From Halochromatium roseum (GTDB lineage Bacteria > Pseudomonadota > Gammaproteobacteria > Chromatiales > Chromatiaceae): a stretch of DNA of 64,000 bases. Within the stretch, counting starts at the first letter, position 1. Each line of letters starts with the position of its first letter. The translations under genes and the position numbers were made by a program. The DNA lies in NCBI RefSeq assembly GCF_016653315.1, contig NZ_NHSH01000070.1, positions 68,472 through 132,471 on the forward strand. Reading direction: 5' to 3'. Under the pieces are notes generated by a model. It saw nothing but the letters and a program-made list of their open reading frames with translations. It did no database searches and was not told where the DNA came from. Below are positions 53,862-63,409 of the stretch, in pieces.

Positions 53862-54036
53862 GCTCTGTGCCTTTTTCAGTCTTGCACGAGAAATATCCTC
53901 CTTCAAAGGGAGGCGCGAGCTGCCTGGAATCCTGCGTTTCTTTCCGGGCTTGGACGCATCTTCCTGAAGAGATGGTCAGTGCTGCAGGTCGGTTATAGTA
54001 CAGTGTTGAACCTTTCAGCCGCTGTTGTTTGTCCAA

Positions 54037-55494
54037 GTGATCACTGCGAATGCCTCGTCCTGGAACAGCTGGCTAGAGGGCCTGCGCTTATTTAGCCTCT
54101 ATGGACTCTCCCTGAGCCTCTTTATGGTGCCGGCGGGCGTCTCGGCTGGGCTGTTACTGATCTGGGTTTGGTTCCTGGTGCTGCTGCTGCATCGCCCTCA
54201 GCCCCTGCTGCCGCGCCATTTACTGGTTTGGCTGATGCTCGCGTTTGCGCTTTATGTGCTGCTGCAGCCTCTGCTGCAGCCGCTTTTACCGCGCGTTGCG
54301 AGTGCTGACCTCGCTTCAGGTTGGGCGGCGGCGTTTAGTTGGTCACAGCTCGTTGTTGTGGTGCCGATCGCCTATGCACTGCGCGGCGATGAGCAGCTCG
54401 TGCTGCGTTTGTTGTTGCTGGCCCTGATCGGGCTGGTGCTCGGCACGCTATGGCGACTCGATTGGGCGCTGTTTCTCGGCGATGCCGAGGCCTTCTTCGA
54501 TTCGCGACCAGGCTTCGGTTTTCCGGCGCTCGCTTATGCCCTCTACGCAGGAACGGCCTTGATCGGGCTGTTGGTGCTGCGCCGGCGCTGCTGGTATCGC
54601 ACTGATGGCCGGCGACGTTGGTGGGCCTTGGCGTTATGGTTCATGGCCCTGGTCATGCTGGCTGAAGCCGTGGTACTGACACAAGCCCGTGGTAGCTGGC
54701 TTGGATTGATCCTGGTGGCGTTGCTCGGGCTGGGGTTATGGCTGCGCGGGCCATGGCGCTATGACGGTCGGATTCCACCTATGCACTTGCTGGTCGTGGC
54801 GGCTGCGATCCTGTTGCTGATTGGATTGAACGCGAGCAAGATCGGCGAGCGTCTGCATGAGGAGCAGGCGGTTGCCGAGCAACTGCTGCGGGGCGAGACT
54901 CCCGCTGATCAGATCACCTCGTTGACATTGCGTTGGCATGCCCAGCGTTTTGGCCTAGAGCTTTGGCGTGAACGGCCCTGGTTCGGCTGGGGGGCTGGTA
55001 CCAGCTATCCGCTGATGCTCGCCAGTGTGGCAGCGAGGGCTGTTGAGAACGAAACGGATGGATTCTATGCGGCGGCATTGGCTGAGGGCGAACTCATGGA
55101 GGCCATTCGTGGTGGCATGCAGACTGCTGTCGACGAGAGGCTGGCGGCCGCCGCGGAAGGCATTTGGCATTTCGAGGATGGTGTGCTCAAGCATCTCCAC
55201 AACAGCTACTTGGAGCTACTAACGCAATTGGGTCTGGTCGGCTTTGGGCTCTGGATGCTGATCGCCATGCTGATGGTTTGGACGGTCTATGACGGGGTTC
55301 GGGGTGGAAGGCTGAGTCGGGATTTGGGTCTGTTTCTGGTTCTCTCGTTGGTTTATTTGGCGGTCTGGAGCCTGTTCAACTTCCGCATGGTGCATCAGGA
55401 CTTCCGCGGCTACTGGGCATTGCTCGCCGGCGCTGCGTTGAGCATGTCGCTTTACCGGCGCGACGGCATGACGGGTGAGGGAGTGAGAGGTTGA
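54037..55494 (+). CDS. O-antigen ligase/polymerase family membrane protein (WaaL/Wzy)
   Basis: About 485 aa with ten or more membrane helices and the large periplasmic loop typical of the Wzy_C fold, which ends HNSYLELLTQLGLVGFG. The loop holds the His-Asn and Leu-Thr-x-Leu-Gly signature of O-antigen ligases and polymerases. Which of the two it is cannot be told here, but the neighbouring GT9 and waaA genes favour a ligase role. GTG 54037 and TTG 54025 are both possible starts. The region upstream has a TATAGT at 53994 but no good -35. Confidence 0.85.
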   Translation: MITANASSWNSWLEGLRLFSLYGLSLSLFMVPAGVSAGLLLIWVWFLVLLLHRPQPLLPRHLLVWLMLAFALYVLLQPLLQPLLPRVASADLASGWAAAFSWSQLVVVVPIAYALRGDEQLVLRLLLLALIGLVLGTLWRLDWALFLGDAEAFFDSRPGFGFPALAYALYAGTALIGLLVLRRRCWYRTDGRRRWWALALWFMALVMLAEAVVLTQARGSWLGLILVALLGLGLWLRGPWRYDGRIPPMHLLVVAAAILLLIGLNASKIGERLHEEQAVAEQLLRGETPADQITSLTLRWHAQRFGLELWRERPWFGWGAGTSYPLMLASVAARAVENETDGFYAAALAEGELMEAIRGGMQTAVDERLAAAAEGIWHFEDGVLKHLHNSYLELLTQLGLVGFGLWMLIAMLMVWTVYDGVRGGRLSRDLGLFLVLSLVYLAVWSLFNFRMVHQDFRGYWALLAGAALSMSLYRRDGMTGEGVRG

Positions 55495-55578
55495 GCCTGT
55501 GAGTGGCAATGGCATCAGCGATGACGGCATCAGAGACGGCAGCATGCGGGATCATGGTATGAGAGACACCGGCGGCTA

Positions 55579-56775
55579 ATGGCGACTCGCAGTTCAAGCG
55601 GGCAGATCTCGCCGCGGCGCATCTTGCTCGTACGCTTGAGTGCGATCGGCGACATCGTCTTTGCCTCGCCACTGATCGCCAGTCTGCGACGCGCCTATCC
55701 GGCGGCGCGGATGGCCTGGCTGGTGCAGCCGGAGTGTGCCTCGCTGTTGGCGCATCACCCTGACCTCGATCAGATCATCGAATGGCCGCTTCCGCGTTGG
55801 CGTCGACTCTGGCGCCAACGGCAACTGCTGAGCCTGCTGAAGGAGGTCGTATCGGCTATCAAGGCGCTGCGGGCGGAGCGCTTCGATCTGGCGATCGATC
55901 TCCAAGGGCTGCTCAAGAGTGCGCTGCCGGTGCGTTGGTCCGGCGCGCCAGAGCGCATTGGGTTGGGTTCGCGCGAGGGTGGCCAGTGGCTGATGACGCG
56001 TCGAGTCGGACGCGGGCCTGATAATGCTTGGATGAGCTCCGAATATCGTCACCTGGCATCCCGTCTGGGCTGGCCGATCGATGACTTTCGGCTGCGGGTC
56101 TATCCGGGCAGCGCGGCCGAGGCTGAGGCCGGGACGCTGATCGCCGCGCATGGTCTGAGCGCCGGTTACGCCGTCATCTGTCCGTTCACCACGCGTCCGC
56201 AAAAGCACTGGCTCGATGAGCGCTGGGCAGCGCTGGCCGGCCAGATTCAAGCGCACTTCGGCCTGCCGACGCTGATGCTCGGCGGCCCCGCCGATCGCCA
56301 GGCCGCGCAGGTTATTCTCGCCGAAGCAGAAGCCGAAGACGGGGCAGGGAGTAGAGCAGTGGTTAGCGCTTGGCCAGGGCCTGAAAAGGCTGACGGCATG
56401 GATGGCCGCCTGGCTACCGGTGGTGGCCGGGCGCTGGTCAACCTTGTCGGTGAGACCAGCCTGCTCTCTGCGGCGGCGCTCATCCAGCGCGCGCGCTTGC
56501 TGGTTGGCGTCGATACCGGACTCAGCCACATGGGTATCGCCTTCGAGCGGCCGACGGTGCTGCTATTCGGCTCGACTTGTCCTTATACCGAGACCGGCAG
56601 CACCAAAGCGCGCGTGCTCTACCATCGGCGTGAATGCTCGCCCTGCCGGCGCCGGCCAACCTGCGACGGGGCTTTTAGTTGCATGCGCGATATCGAGGTC
56701 AGCGAGGTGATGGCGACCCTGGGCGATCTCGCTGATGGCGGCGACTTGGCCGATCGACCGGCGAATCCAGCATGA
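55579..56775 (+). CDS. GT9-family glycosyltransferase, heptosyltransferase-like
   Basis: Adds heptose or a related sugar to the LPS inner core. The protein is 398 aa. Family signatures are LVRLSAIGDIVFASPLIASL, IDLQGLLKSAL (acceptor side) and, on the donor side, GVDTGLSHMGIAFERPTVLL and LFGSTCP. A Cys-rich patch CSPCRRRPTCDGAFSCM is common in the family's C-terminus. A hydrophilic Ala/Glu/Gly insert at about residues 250-285 is extra. WaaC and WaaF cannot be told apart by eye. The next gene's ATG overlaps its stop by four bases. Confidence 0.85.
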   Translation: MATRSSSGQISPRRILLVRLSAIGDIVFASPLIASLRRAYPAARMAWLVQPECASLLAHHPDLDQIIEWPLPRWRRLWRQRQLLSLLKEVVSAIKALRAERFDLAIDLQGLLKSALPVRWSGAPERIGLGSREGGQWLMTRRVGRGPDNAWMSSEYRHLASRLGWPIDDFRLRVYPGSAAEAEAGTLIAAHGLSAGYAVICPFTTRPQKHWLDERWAALAGQIQAHFGLPTLMLGGPADRQAAQVILAEAEAEDGAGSRAVVSAWPGPEKADGMDGRLATGGGRALVNLVGETSLLSAAALIQRARLLVGVDTGLSHMGIAFERPTVLLFGSTCPYTETGSTKARVLYHRRECSPCRRRPTCDGAFSCMRDIEVSEVMATLGDLADGGDLADRPANPA

Positions 56776-57866
56776 GGGTGTTGCATGTCGAGGGTGGGGC
56801 GCACCTGTACGGCGGTGCACTGCAGTTGCTCTACCTACTGGAGGGGCTGGCAGCGCGCGGTGTCGACACTCATCTGGCCTGCCGCTGCGGCTGCGAGCTC
56901 GCGACCCGCGCCGCACCCTTCGCCCAGGTCCGCGAGATGCCGATGGGTGGCGATCTCGATGTGCTGATGATCGGCCGCCTGTATCGCGTGATTCGCCAGA
57001 CGCGGCCGGACCTTGTGCACCTTCATAGTCGCATCGGTGCCGATCTGATGGGCGGTATCGCCGCACGCCTGGCTGGCGTTCCGGTGCTGCATACGCGTCG
57101 AGTCGACAATCCCGAGCCCAAGCTGCTGGTGGCGACCAAGTACCGACTTCACGACCGGGTGATCGCGATCTCCGAAGGTATCGAGCGCGTGCTGCTCGCC
57201 GAAGGCCTGCCAGCAGCCAAGCTGCGCTTGGTGCGCAGTGCGGTGCCAGCCGAGCGATATGCGCAGCCCTGCCGCGTGCAGCTGATCAGCCAACGCCTGG
57301 GACTGCCGGAAGACGCGCTCCTGCTCGGGGTGGTCGCGCAGCTGATCGAGCGCAAAGGGCATGCGTTGCTGTTAGAGGCGCTGCCGGCGCTGCTCGCCGA
57401 GCAGCCGCGGCTGCAGGTCTTGTTCTTTGGTCAAGGTCCGCTGGCGGCAGCGCTCGAACAGCAAATCGGCGCTGCGGGACTGCGCGGGCGAGTCCATCTG
57501 ACCGGCTTTCGCGATGACCTGCCAGAACTGCTGCCCTGTCTAACGCTGTTGGTGCACCCGGCGTTGATGGAGGGGCTTGGTGTCTCGCTCTTGCAGGCGG
57601 CAGCGGCTGGGGTGCCGATCGTTGCGAGTCGGGTGGGTGGCATCCCGGAGGCGGTCGAGGACGGTGTGACCGGTATGCTGACGCCTCCCGGCGATGGGGC
57701 CGCACTGGAGCAGGCGATACGGGCACTGCTGTCCGACCCACAGTTGCGCGAGCGGCTCGGTCGAGCTGGGGCAGAGCGGGTTCGGCGCGACTTCTGCGTC
57801 GACGCCATGGTTGAGGGTAACCTTAGGGTCTATCGTGAGCTGATTGCGAGGCCCCGTCATGAATGA
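56772..57866 (+). CDS. GT4-family glycosyltransferase
   Basis: A 364 aa GT-B enzyme. The N-terminal motif is VLHVEGGAHLYGGALQLLYL, a lobe with PDLVHLHSRIGADLMGG follows, and the donor site has AQLIERKGHALLLEALPALL and HPALMEGLGVSLLQAAAAGV with E-x7-Q in place of E-x7-E. It overlaps the GT9 stop by four bases and is followed by another GT4 with an eight-base overlap, so these make a tight LPS-core operon. The donor and acceptor are unknown. Confidence 0.86.
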   Translation: MRVLHVEGGAHLYGGALQLLYLLEGLAARGVDTHLACRCGCELATRAAPFAQVREMPMGGDLDVLMIGRLYRVIRQTRPDLVHLHSRIGADLMGGIAARLAGVPVLHTRRVDNPEPKLLVATKYRLHDRVIAISEGIERVLLAEGLPAAKLRLVRSAVPAERYAQPCRVQLISQRLGLPEDALLLGVVAQLIERKGHALLLEALPALLAEQPRLQVLFFGQGPLAAALEQQIGAAGLRGRVHLTGFRDDLPELLPCLTLLVHPALMEGLGVSLLQAAAAGVPIVASRVGGIPEAVEDGVTGMLTPPGDGAALEQAIRALLSDPQLRERLGRAGAERVRRDFCVDAMVEGNLRVYRELIARPRHE

Positions 57867-59043
57867 CAGCAAGAGATTAGGCCCAGGGTCGGAGACTGCC
57901 GGCCATGCTGGCGCTCCGGCTCAGCCAGAGCCTCAGTGGCCATCCAGCTTGCAGCTGATTGGGAGTAAGGGACTCGGCGGCGCCGAGCGTTGGTTTCAGC
58001 GCTTTTGCGATGCGCTGGCCGACCGCGGCGCGCCGGCCGCGATCGGTATCCGTGCCGGTAGTGGCTTGGACAAGGCGCGCGCGCAGGGGCTTGGTGCACA
58101 GCTCCCCTGTCATCGGCTGCCGTTCCGAACGGTTTGGGACCCGCTGTCGCGCGCTGCGATCGATCAGCTGGTGAAACGCCTCCAGCCCGAAATCGTGCAG
58201 ACCTACATGGGCCGTGCGACACGCTTGACGCGCTTGGCGCAGCTGCCGCGACGCACTGGCTTGGCTGGATCGGCGAGGCCGCTGCATCTGACACGACTGG
58301 GCGGCTACTATGAGCTGTCAGCCTATCGGCATGCCGATGCCTGGATCGGCAACACGCGCCAGCTCTGTGACTGGATGGTTCAGCAGGGGCTGCCCGCCGA
58401 GCGAGTTTTTCATATCTACAATTTCGTCGATCTGCCACCACGCCTTCAAAGCGACGGTCAGGATTTGCGCCGAGAACTCGGTTTAAGCTCAGATGAGCAA
58501 CTGTTGATCTGCATGGGGCGGTTCGTTACCTTCAAGGGGCATCGATATCTTCTCGATGCGCTTGCGCGCTTGCCTGTCGAGCTTGGCGGCCGGCGCTGGC
58601 GCCTGTTGATGCTCGGCGATGGACCTTTGCGGGAGGATTTGCACCAGCAGGCACGGGCGCTCGGGATCATGGATCGCATCCTTTGGCTTGGTTGGCGCCC
58701 AGAGCCAGCACCCTATCTCCAGCTTGCCGATCTCGTGGTGTTTCCATCGCTCGATGCTGAGCCCATGGGGAATGTGATCCTCGAGGCCTGGGCCTGGCGG
58801 CTGCCGTTGGTCACGGCATCGTTTCGTGGCGCACGCGAGATCGTCCGTCATGGCGAGGATGCTTGGTGCGTGCCTTGCGCCGATGGGCCGGCGTTGGCGC
58901 AAGGGATTCAGCATTTGCTGGAAGAGCCCTTGTTGGCGGATGCATTGGTCAAGCGCGGCGCAGAGCGCGTCGAACAAGAATTCTCGCGTGCTGCGATCAT
59001 GCAGCAGTACTGGGAACTCTATGTCGATCTTGCCGATGGCTAA
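57859..59043 (+). CDS. GT4-family glycosyltransferase
   Basis: A 394 aa protein; the ATG at 57859 overlaps the previous stop. The acceptor lobe has LIGSKGLGGAERWFQRFCDA, and the donor lobe has GRFVTFKGHRYLLDALARLP and FPSLDAEPMGNVILEAWAWR, giving the E-x7-E motif (E of AEPMG to E of LEAWA). It is followed by waaA with an eight-base overlap. It likely extends the LPS core next to Kdo. Confidence 0.86.
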   Translation: MNDSKRLGPGSETAGHAGAPAQPEPQWPSSLQLIGSKGLGGAERWFQRFCDALADRGAPAAIGIRAGSGLDKARAQGLGAQLPCHRLPFRTVWDPLSRAAIDQLVKRLQPEIVQTYMGRATRLTRLAQLPRRTGLAGSARPLHLTRLGGYYELSAYRHADAWIGNTRQLCDWMVQQGLPAERVFHIYNFVDLPPRLQSDGQDLRRELGLSSDEQLLICMGRFVTFKGHRYLLDALARLPVELGGRRWRLLMLGDGPLREDLHQQARALGIMDRILWLGWRPEPAPYLQLADLVVFPSLDAEPMGNVILEAWAWRLPLVTASFRGAREIVRHGEDAWCVPCADGPALAQGIQHLLEEPLLADALVKRGAERVEQEFSRAAIMQQYWELYVDLADG

Positions 59044-60319
59044 TCGTCTTTACTCATTCCTACTCTTGCTCTTGCTGCCGCTGGTGTTGCTGCGCCTGTT
59101 CTGGCGTGGTTATCGGAATCCGGCTTACCTGGAGCGCTGGCCCGAGCGCATCGGGCTTTGGCGTCGGCCGTTGCGTCCCGTCGACATTTGGATTCACGCG
59201 GTTTCGGTGGGTGAGGTGCAGGCGATGCAGCCACTGATTCGCGAACTGCTCGGCCGCGAGCCGGCGATGGCGTTGGTGGTCAGTACGACGACACCGACCG
59301 GTGCGCGACGGCTGCGAGCCTTGTTCGGTGAGCGGGTCCAACACGTCTTTACGCCCTATGACCTGCCCTGGATCATGCGCCGATTCCTGAACCGGACCCG
59401 GCCTCGGTTGGTGATGGTGGTCGAAACCGAGATCTGGCCGAACATGCTCGCGGTCTGCGCTGAGCGGGAGATCCCGGTCATGCTCGCGAATGCACGGATG
59501 TCGCCGCGCTCGGCTCAAGGGTATGCCCGCGTTGGCCAGTTCACCGCGCAGACCCTCGGTCGCTTTGCACGTATCGCAGCGCAGAGCCAGCCCGATGCCG
59601 AGCGTTTTATTCAGCTCGGCGCGGCGGCGGATCGGGTGCAGGTGACGGGCAGCATCAAGTTCGACGTGCGTTTACCGGCGAGCCTGCGTGACCGCGCCGA
59701 GGTTCTGCGCCGTGGTTGGGGCGTCAACCGCCCGGTTTGGGTCGCCGCTAGCACCCATGAGGGCGAGGAGGAGCCGCTGCTGGCGGTTCAGCGCCGGCTG
59801 CGGCAGTCGTTCGCGGAGGCCTTGCTGGTCTTGGTGCCGCGCCATCCTGAGCGTTTCGATCGGGTTGCGGCCTTGGTGCATCGTGAAGGCATGGCGATGG
59901 TGCGTCGCAGCGATGGTTGCGCTTGCGATGCCGCCTGCTCGGTCTATCTGGCCGATAGCATGGGCGAGCTGCCATTGTTCTTGGCGGCGGCGGATGTGGC
60001 TTTTATCGGTGGCAGTTTGGTACCGATCGGCGGACACAACCTGTTGGAGGCGGCAGCATTAGCCGTCCCCGTCGTGATTGGCCCACACTGCTTCAACTTT
60101 GCCGAGATCACTCGACTCCTGGTGGCCGAGGAGGGTGCGGTGCAGGTGAAAGACGCGCAAGCCTTGGCCCCGCTGCTCGAGGCCTGGCTTGGCGAGGCTA
60201 CTGAGCGCGCCCGGATCGGAGAGAACGGCGCTGCCTTCGTCGCACGTAACCGCGGTGCGCTGCAGCGCCTGCTGGTGCTACTCGACTCCGAACTCGGCCG
60301 CATCAAGCCGACCGCTTGA
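59036..60319 (+). CDS. waaA: 3-deoxy-D-manno-octulosonic acid transferase (Kdo transferase)
   Basis: Attaches Kdo from CMP-Kdo to lipid IVA at the inner leaflet. The protein is 427 aa (E. coli 425). An N-terminal membrane anchor (YSFLLLLLLPLVLLRLFW) is followed by IHAVSVGEVQAMQPLIREL, ETEIWPN and NARMSPRSAQGYARV. The C-terminal GT-B lobe has ASTHEGEEEPLL, FIGGSLVPIGGHNLLEAAAL and GPHCFNFAEIT. The overlapping start at ATG 59036 gives MANRLYS; an in-frame ATG at 59021 is possible. It ends the plus-strand LPS set. The 158 bases after it hold only weak, low-complexity frames. Confidence 0.95.
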   Translation: MANRLYSFLLLLLLPLVLLRLFWRGYRNPAYLERWPERIGLWRRPLRPVDIWIHAVSVGEVQAMQPLIRELLGREPAMALVVSTTTPTGARRLRALFGERVQHVFTPYDLPWIMRRFLNRTRPRLVMVVETEIWPNMLAVCAEREIPVMLANARMSPRSAQGYARVGQFTAQTLGRFARIAAQSQPDAERFIQLGAAADRVQVTGSIKFDVRLPASLRDRAEVLRRGWGVNRPVWVAASTHEGEEEPLLAVQRRLRQSFAEALLVLVPRHPERFDRVAALVHREGMAMVRRSDGCACDAACSVYLADSMGELPLFLAAADVAFIGGSLVPIGGHNLLEAAALAVPVVIGPHCFNFAEITRLLVAEEGAVQVKDAQALAPLLEAWLGEATERARIGENGAAFVARNRGALQRLLVLLDSELGRIKPTA

Positions 60320-60477
60320 TGCGCCTAGCCGTCGATTCGATCGGAGTCTGTTGTGGCTTTCGCGTTGGTTTTGCGCGTCTTGCTTTGGCCGTATACCTGA
60401 GCCTGTCCGTGCTGGGGCGACTAGGCGCTCCGGCGCTGCTCGGGCTTTCCTGTCCTTGTCTTTCCTATCCTTTCAGC

Positions 60478-61071
60478 CTAGGGATTGCGCGGCTCTTTGA
60501 AGAGACGTGAGACGGCTCTGAACTGCTCGTTTTGGGAGTCGCTGAGCCATTCGAATGCGACCGACTCGGTGTTGCTGACATGGATGCCGGAGTGGCGCAT
60601 GCGCTCCAAGGCATTCTCGGCCTTGCCTGGGTGCCGTGAGCAGATCGCATCAGCGGCGATGAAGACCTGATAGCCCCAACGTTGCAGGCCTGAGGCGGTC
60701 TGAAGGATACAGATATGAGCCTCCATGCCGACCAGGACGACTTGCTTACGCTGCGGCTGCTCGGTGAGCGCGCGCTCGAAGCCAGGGGCGGTGCAGCAGG
60801 AAAAGCAGGTCTTCTCGGTAGGCACCGCGGTCTCTGGCATCTGCTCGCGCACCGCGGCGATGGTCTTGCCGAGACCCCGCGGATTTTGCTCGGTCGAGAT
60901 GATCGGGATGTTGAGGATCTTGGCTGAGCTGATCAGGCGGTTGATGTTGGTCACCGTGCGCTCAAGCAGGTCTTCTGGCATGGCCGCGGCGAGCCGTTCC
61001 TGGGCGTCGATGATCAGCAGTTGCGCGAACGCGGCCTGGCATAACGGCATCGGAGCCTGATGGATGCTCAT
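60478..61071 (-). CDS. Isochorismatase-family cysteine hydrolase
   Basis: Cytosolic hydrolase of 197 aa. The catalytic triad of the family is visible: Asp in LLIIDAQERLA, Lys in PTEKTCFSC and Cys in GMEAHICILQTASGLQ. It resembles YcaC-like rather than nicotinamidase proteins. The substrate is not known. GAGGAG lies eight bases before the ATG at 61071. It lies downstream of the rhodanese gene and is convergent with waaA. Confidence 0.88.
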   Translation of the reverse strand: MSIHQAPMPLCQAAFAQLLIIDAQERLAAAMPEDLLERTVTNINRLISSAKILNIPIISTEQNPRGLGKTIAAVREQMPETAVPTEKTCFSCCTAPGFERALTEQPQRKQVVLVGMEAHICILQTASGLQRWGYQVFIAADAICSRHPGKAENALERMRHSGIHVSNTESVAFEWLSDSQNEQFRAVSRLFKEPRNP

Positions 61072-61087
61072 AGTAATCTCCTCGGTT

Positions 61088-61420
61088 TTAGTAGGTTGGC
61101 ATCTCGGGGTCGATGTCGCTTGCCCAGGCGGCGATCCCGCCGCGCAGGTTGATGACGCGCTTCAGGCCCTGATGTTCGAGGAAGCGAGCAACCTGTTGCG
61201 AGCGAATGCCGTGATGGCAGATGACGACCACCGGGCGCTCTTGGTCAAGCTGGCCGGCGTTGGCCGGCACCTGGCGCATGGGTAAGAGTTCGCTGCCTGG
61301 GATGCGGCAGATGGCATGCTCCCAGGGCTCACGGACATCCAGCAGGAGTGGCCGCTGGTCATCGATCTTGCCGCTGCCGTCAAGGATCTGTTTAAGCGCT
61401 TGGGGGGTTATTTGGTCCAT
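61088..61420 (-). CDS. Single-domain rhodanese-like sulfurtransferase
   Basis: A 110 aa rhodanese domain with the catalytic cysteine loop ICHHGIRS (C-x-x-G-x-R-S), DVREPWEHAICRIPGSELLP and the C-terminal NLRGGIAAWASDID. It could carry persulfide sulfur, which would suit a sulfur-oxidising host, although this fold is widespread. It sits 30 bases after the Pcm-family gene and 16 before the hydrolase, so the three probably form one transcript. Confidence 0.9.
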   Translation of the reverse strand: MDQITPQALKQILDGSGKIDDQRPLLLDVREPWEHAICRIPGSELLPMRQVPANAGQLDQERPVVVICHHGIRSQQVARFLEHQGLKRVINLRGGIAAWASDIDPEMPTY

Positions 61421-61450
61421 ACGCTGGGCTCTTGCTCGATTCGTGTCAGC

Positions 61451-62113
61451 TCAGAATGCAAAGCGTTCTGGCGTTGGGGCGTTCTCCAGCGACGCAATAT
61501 TGGTCTCGAACAGGCGCTCGCGGCGGAAATCGTTGCCGATGCGGGTGATGAGCATGGCCTCCATCAGCGGCGGCTCGCCGACGACGATGAAGAGCCGGCC
61601 AGCATCCGCCAGCAAGCGTTCGAGCGCGGCTAGAGGCTCGGTGGTGGGCACTGATCCGGTGACGGCGATGACGTCGAACGGCCAGCCCTGGATATGCCCA
61701 GCGAAGGCATCGATGGTATGGACCTCGACCCGGGATGGCCCCATGGCGTCGAGCCGAGCGCGGGCGCCCTCGGCGAGGTCCGGGTCGATCTCGATGCTGG
61801 AAACCCGTTCTCCAAGGTGTGCCAGGCAGGCGGTGACGTAGCCAGTGCCGGTGCCAATCTCAAAGACGCTCTCGTGTGGTCGCACATCCAGCGCTTGGAG
61901 CATGCGCCCGACGAGTTTTGGTGCCAGCATGGCCGTACGCTCGCCGAGCGGGATCTCGATATCGGCGTAGGCGAGCCCGCGGTAGGCGTCTGGCACGAAT
62001 GCCTCACGCGGCAGGTTGCGCATCACCGTCAGTACGCGCTCATTGAGCACATCCCAAGGTCGCACCTGTTGCTCGATCATGTTGAAACGTGCGCGATCCA
62101 TGGTCGGTTGCAT
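61451..62113 (-). CDS. Protein-L-isoaspartate O-methyltransferase family protein
   Basis: SAM-dependent methyltransferase of 220 aa. Motif I is VFEIGTGTGYVTACLAHLG and the acidic end of strand 2 is SSIEIDPDL. The N-terminus MQPTMDRARFNMIEQQVRPW is that of a Pcm-like subgroup often found near rhodanese genes; canonical Pcm has MVEQL instead. Repair of isoaspartate is therefore only likely. Met1 (62113) or Met5 (62101) could be the start. Confidence 0.85.
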   Translation of the reverse strand: MQPTMDRARFNMIEQQVRPWDVLNERVLTVMRNLPREAFVPDAYRGLAYADIEIPLGERTAMLAPKLVGRMLQALDVRPHESVFEIGTGTGYVTACLAHLGERVSSIEIDPDLAEGARARLDAMGPSRVEVHTIDAFAGHIQGWPFDVIAVTGSVPTTEPLAALERLLADAGRLFIVVGEPPLMEAMLITRIGNDFRRERLFETNIASLENAPTPERFAF

Positions 62114-62225
62114 CCGTTGGGGTCCTCATCTGGGGTCGGTGGTTGGGCCAGAGGTTCGGCATAAGCACCGACGAAGGGTATGGAATTTGGTCTGGGGTGG
62201 CAAGCGTGCGGGTGACGCGCGAGCG

Positions 62226-63347
62226 CTAAATCAGTACCAGATTATCGCGGTGGATCAGCTCCTCGTCATTGATATAGCCGAGGATGCCAACGAAGGCCGA
62301 GCTGGGCTGGCCCTGGATGCGCAAGGTATCTTGTACATCATAGTTGACCAGCCCGCGCGCGATCTCGCGGCCATGCTCGTCCACGCAGGCAACGACCTCG
62401 CCGCGCTTGAACTGACCGCGCACGGCCTTGACGCCGACCGCGAGTAGGCTGCGCCCTTGCTCGCACAGCGCCCGTGCGGCGCCGTCATCGAGCACCAGCC
62501 GACCGCTGACGCGCAGATGGCCGGCCAGCCATTGCTTGCGTGCTGCCTGTGGCTCTTGCACCGGGGTGAGCAGGGTGCCGATCGGCGCTCCCTTGCCGAG
62601 CTGGCTGAGGCAGTCTTCACTGCGTCCGGGGGCAATGATGGTGGCACAGCCGGAGCGGGCGGCGAGCCTGGCCGCGCGAACCTTTGTCACCATGCCGCCG
62701 CTGCCGAGGCCGCCGCTGCCACCGGCGACCTCATCGAGGCGATGATCGTTGATGCGGGCCTCAGCGATCAGATGGGCGCCTGGATGCTTGCGCGGATCGG
62801 CGTCGAACAGGCCGTCCTGATCGGTCAGCAGCACCAAGAGCTCGGCCTCGATCAGGTTTGCGACCAGCGCCGCCAGGGTGTCGTTGTCGCCGAAGCGCAG
62901 CTCGTCGGTGGCGACGGTGTCGTTCTCATTGATCACCGGCACCACGCCAAGCGAGAGCAGGGTCCGCAGGGTACTGCGGGCGTTGAGATAGCGCTCGCGG
63001 TTGGCGAGATCGTCGCGGGTGAGGAGCACCTGTGCGGTATGCAGGCCGCGCCGCGCGAAGCAGGTCTCCCAAGCGCGGATCAGCCCCATCTGACCGATCG
63101 CCGCGGCCGCCTGCAGGTCGTGTAGTGCGCGTGGTCGCTGGAGCCAGCCCATGCGTGCCATGCCTTGGGCGACGGCGCCAGACGAGACCAGAACCAGATC
63201 ATGGCCAGCAAGCCGACGCGCGCTGAGCTGGGCGACCCAGGGCTCGAGAACGTTGATATCCAGGCCAGCGCCGTCGCGCGTCAGCAGCGCACTGCCGATC
63301 TTGATGACCCAGCGCCGGGTCTGCGGAATCCGCTCGCGGTTGAACAT
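62226..63347 (-). CDS. proB: Glutamate 5-kinase (with PUA domain)
   Basis: First step of proline synthesis, phosphorylating glutamate at the gamma carboxyl. The protein is 373 aa. The amino-acid-kinase domain has [40 protein letters not shown] and [11 protein letters not shown]. The C-terminal PUA domain (about residues 280-373) starts in [20 protein letters not shown] and ends [12 protein letters not shown]. The order obgE-proB is common in gammaproteobacteria. Confidence 0.96.
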   Translation of the reverse strand: MFNRERIPQTRRWVIKIGSALLTRDGAGLDINVLEPWVAQLSARRLAGHDLVLVSSGAVAQGMARMGWLQRPRALHDLQAAAAIGQMGLIRAWETCFARRGLHTAQVLLTRDDLANRERYLNARSTLRTLLSLGVVPVINENDTVATDELRFGDNDTLAALVANLIEAELLVLLTDQDGLFDADPRKHPGAHLIAEARINDHRLDEVAGGSGGLGSGGMVTKVRAARLAARSGCATIIAPGRSEDCLSQLGKGAPIGTLLTPVQEPQAARKQWLAGHLRVSGRLVLDDGAARALCEQGRSLLAVGVKAVRGQFKRGEVVACVDEHGREIARGLVNYDVQDTLRIQGQPSSAFVGILGYINDEELIHRDNLVLI

Positions 63348-63353
63348 TTGAGT

Positions 63354-63402
63354 GGCGAGGCGTGAGGAGCGATTAGTGCGTTGTGAGAGGCGAGGCGTGA
63401 GG
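63354..63402 (-). repeat. 14-bp direct repeat between obgE and proB
   Basis: GGCGAGGCGTGAGG lies at 63354-63367 and 63389-63402, inside the 62-base obgE-proB spacer. The spacer consists almost entirely of G/A-rich near-copies of this unit. Confidence 0.8.
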
Positions 63403-63409
63403 GGCGAGT

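Noticed and set aside
60316-60510. 64-residue frame after waaA
   Set aside because: No ribosome site, Leu/Ser-rich and without family resemblance; it runs into the convergent hydrolase gene.
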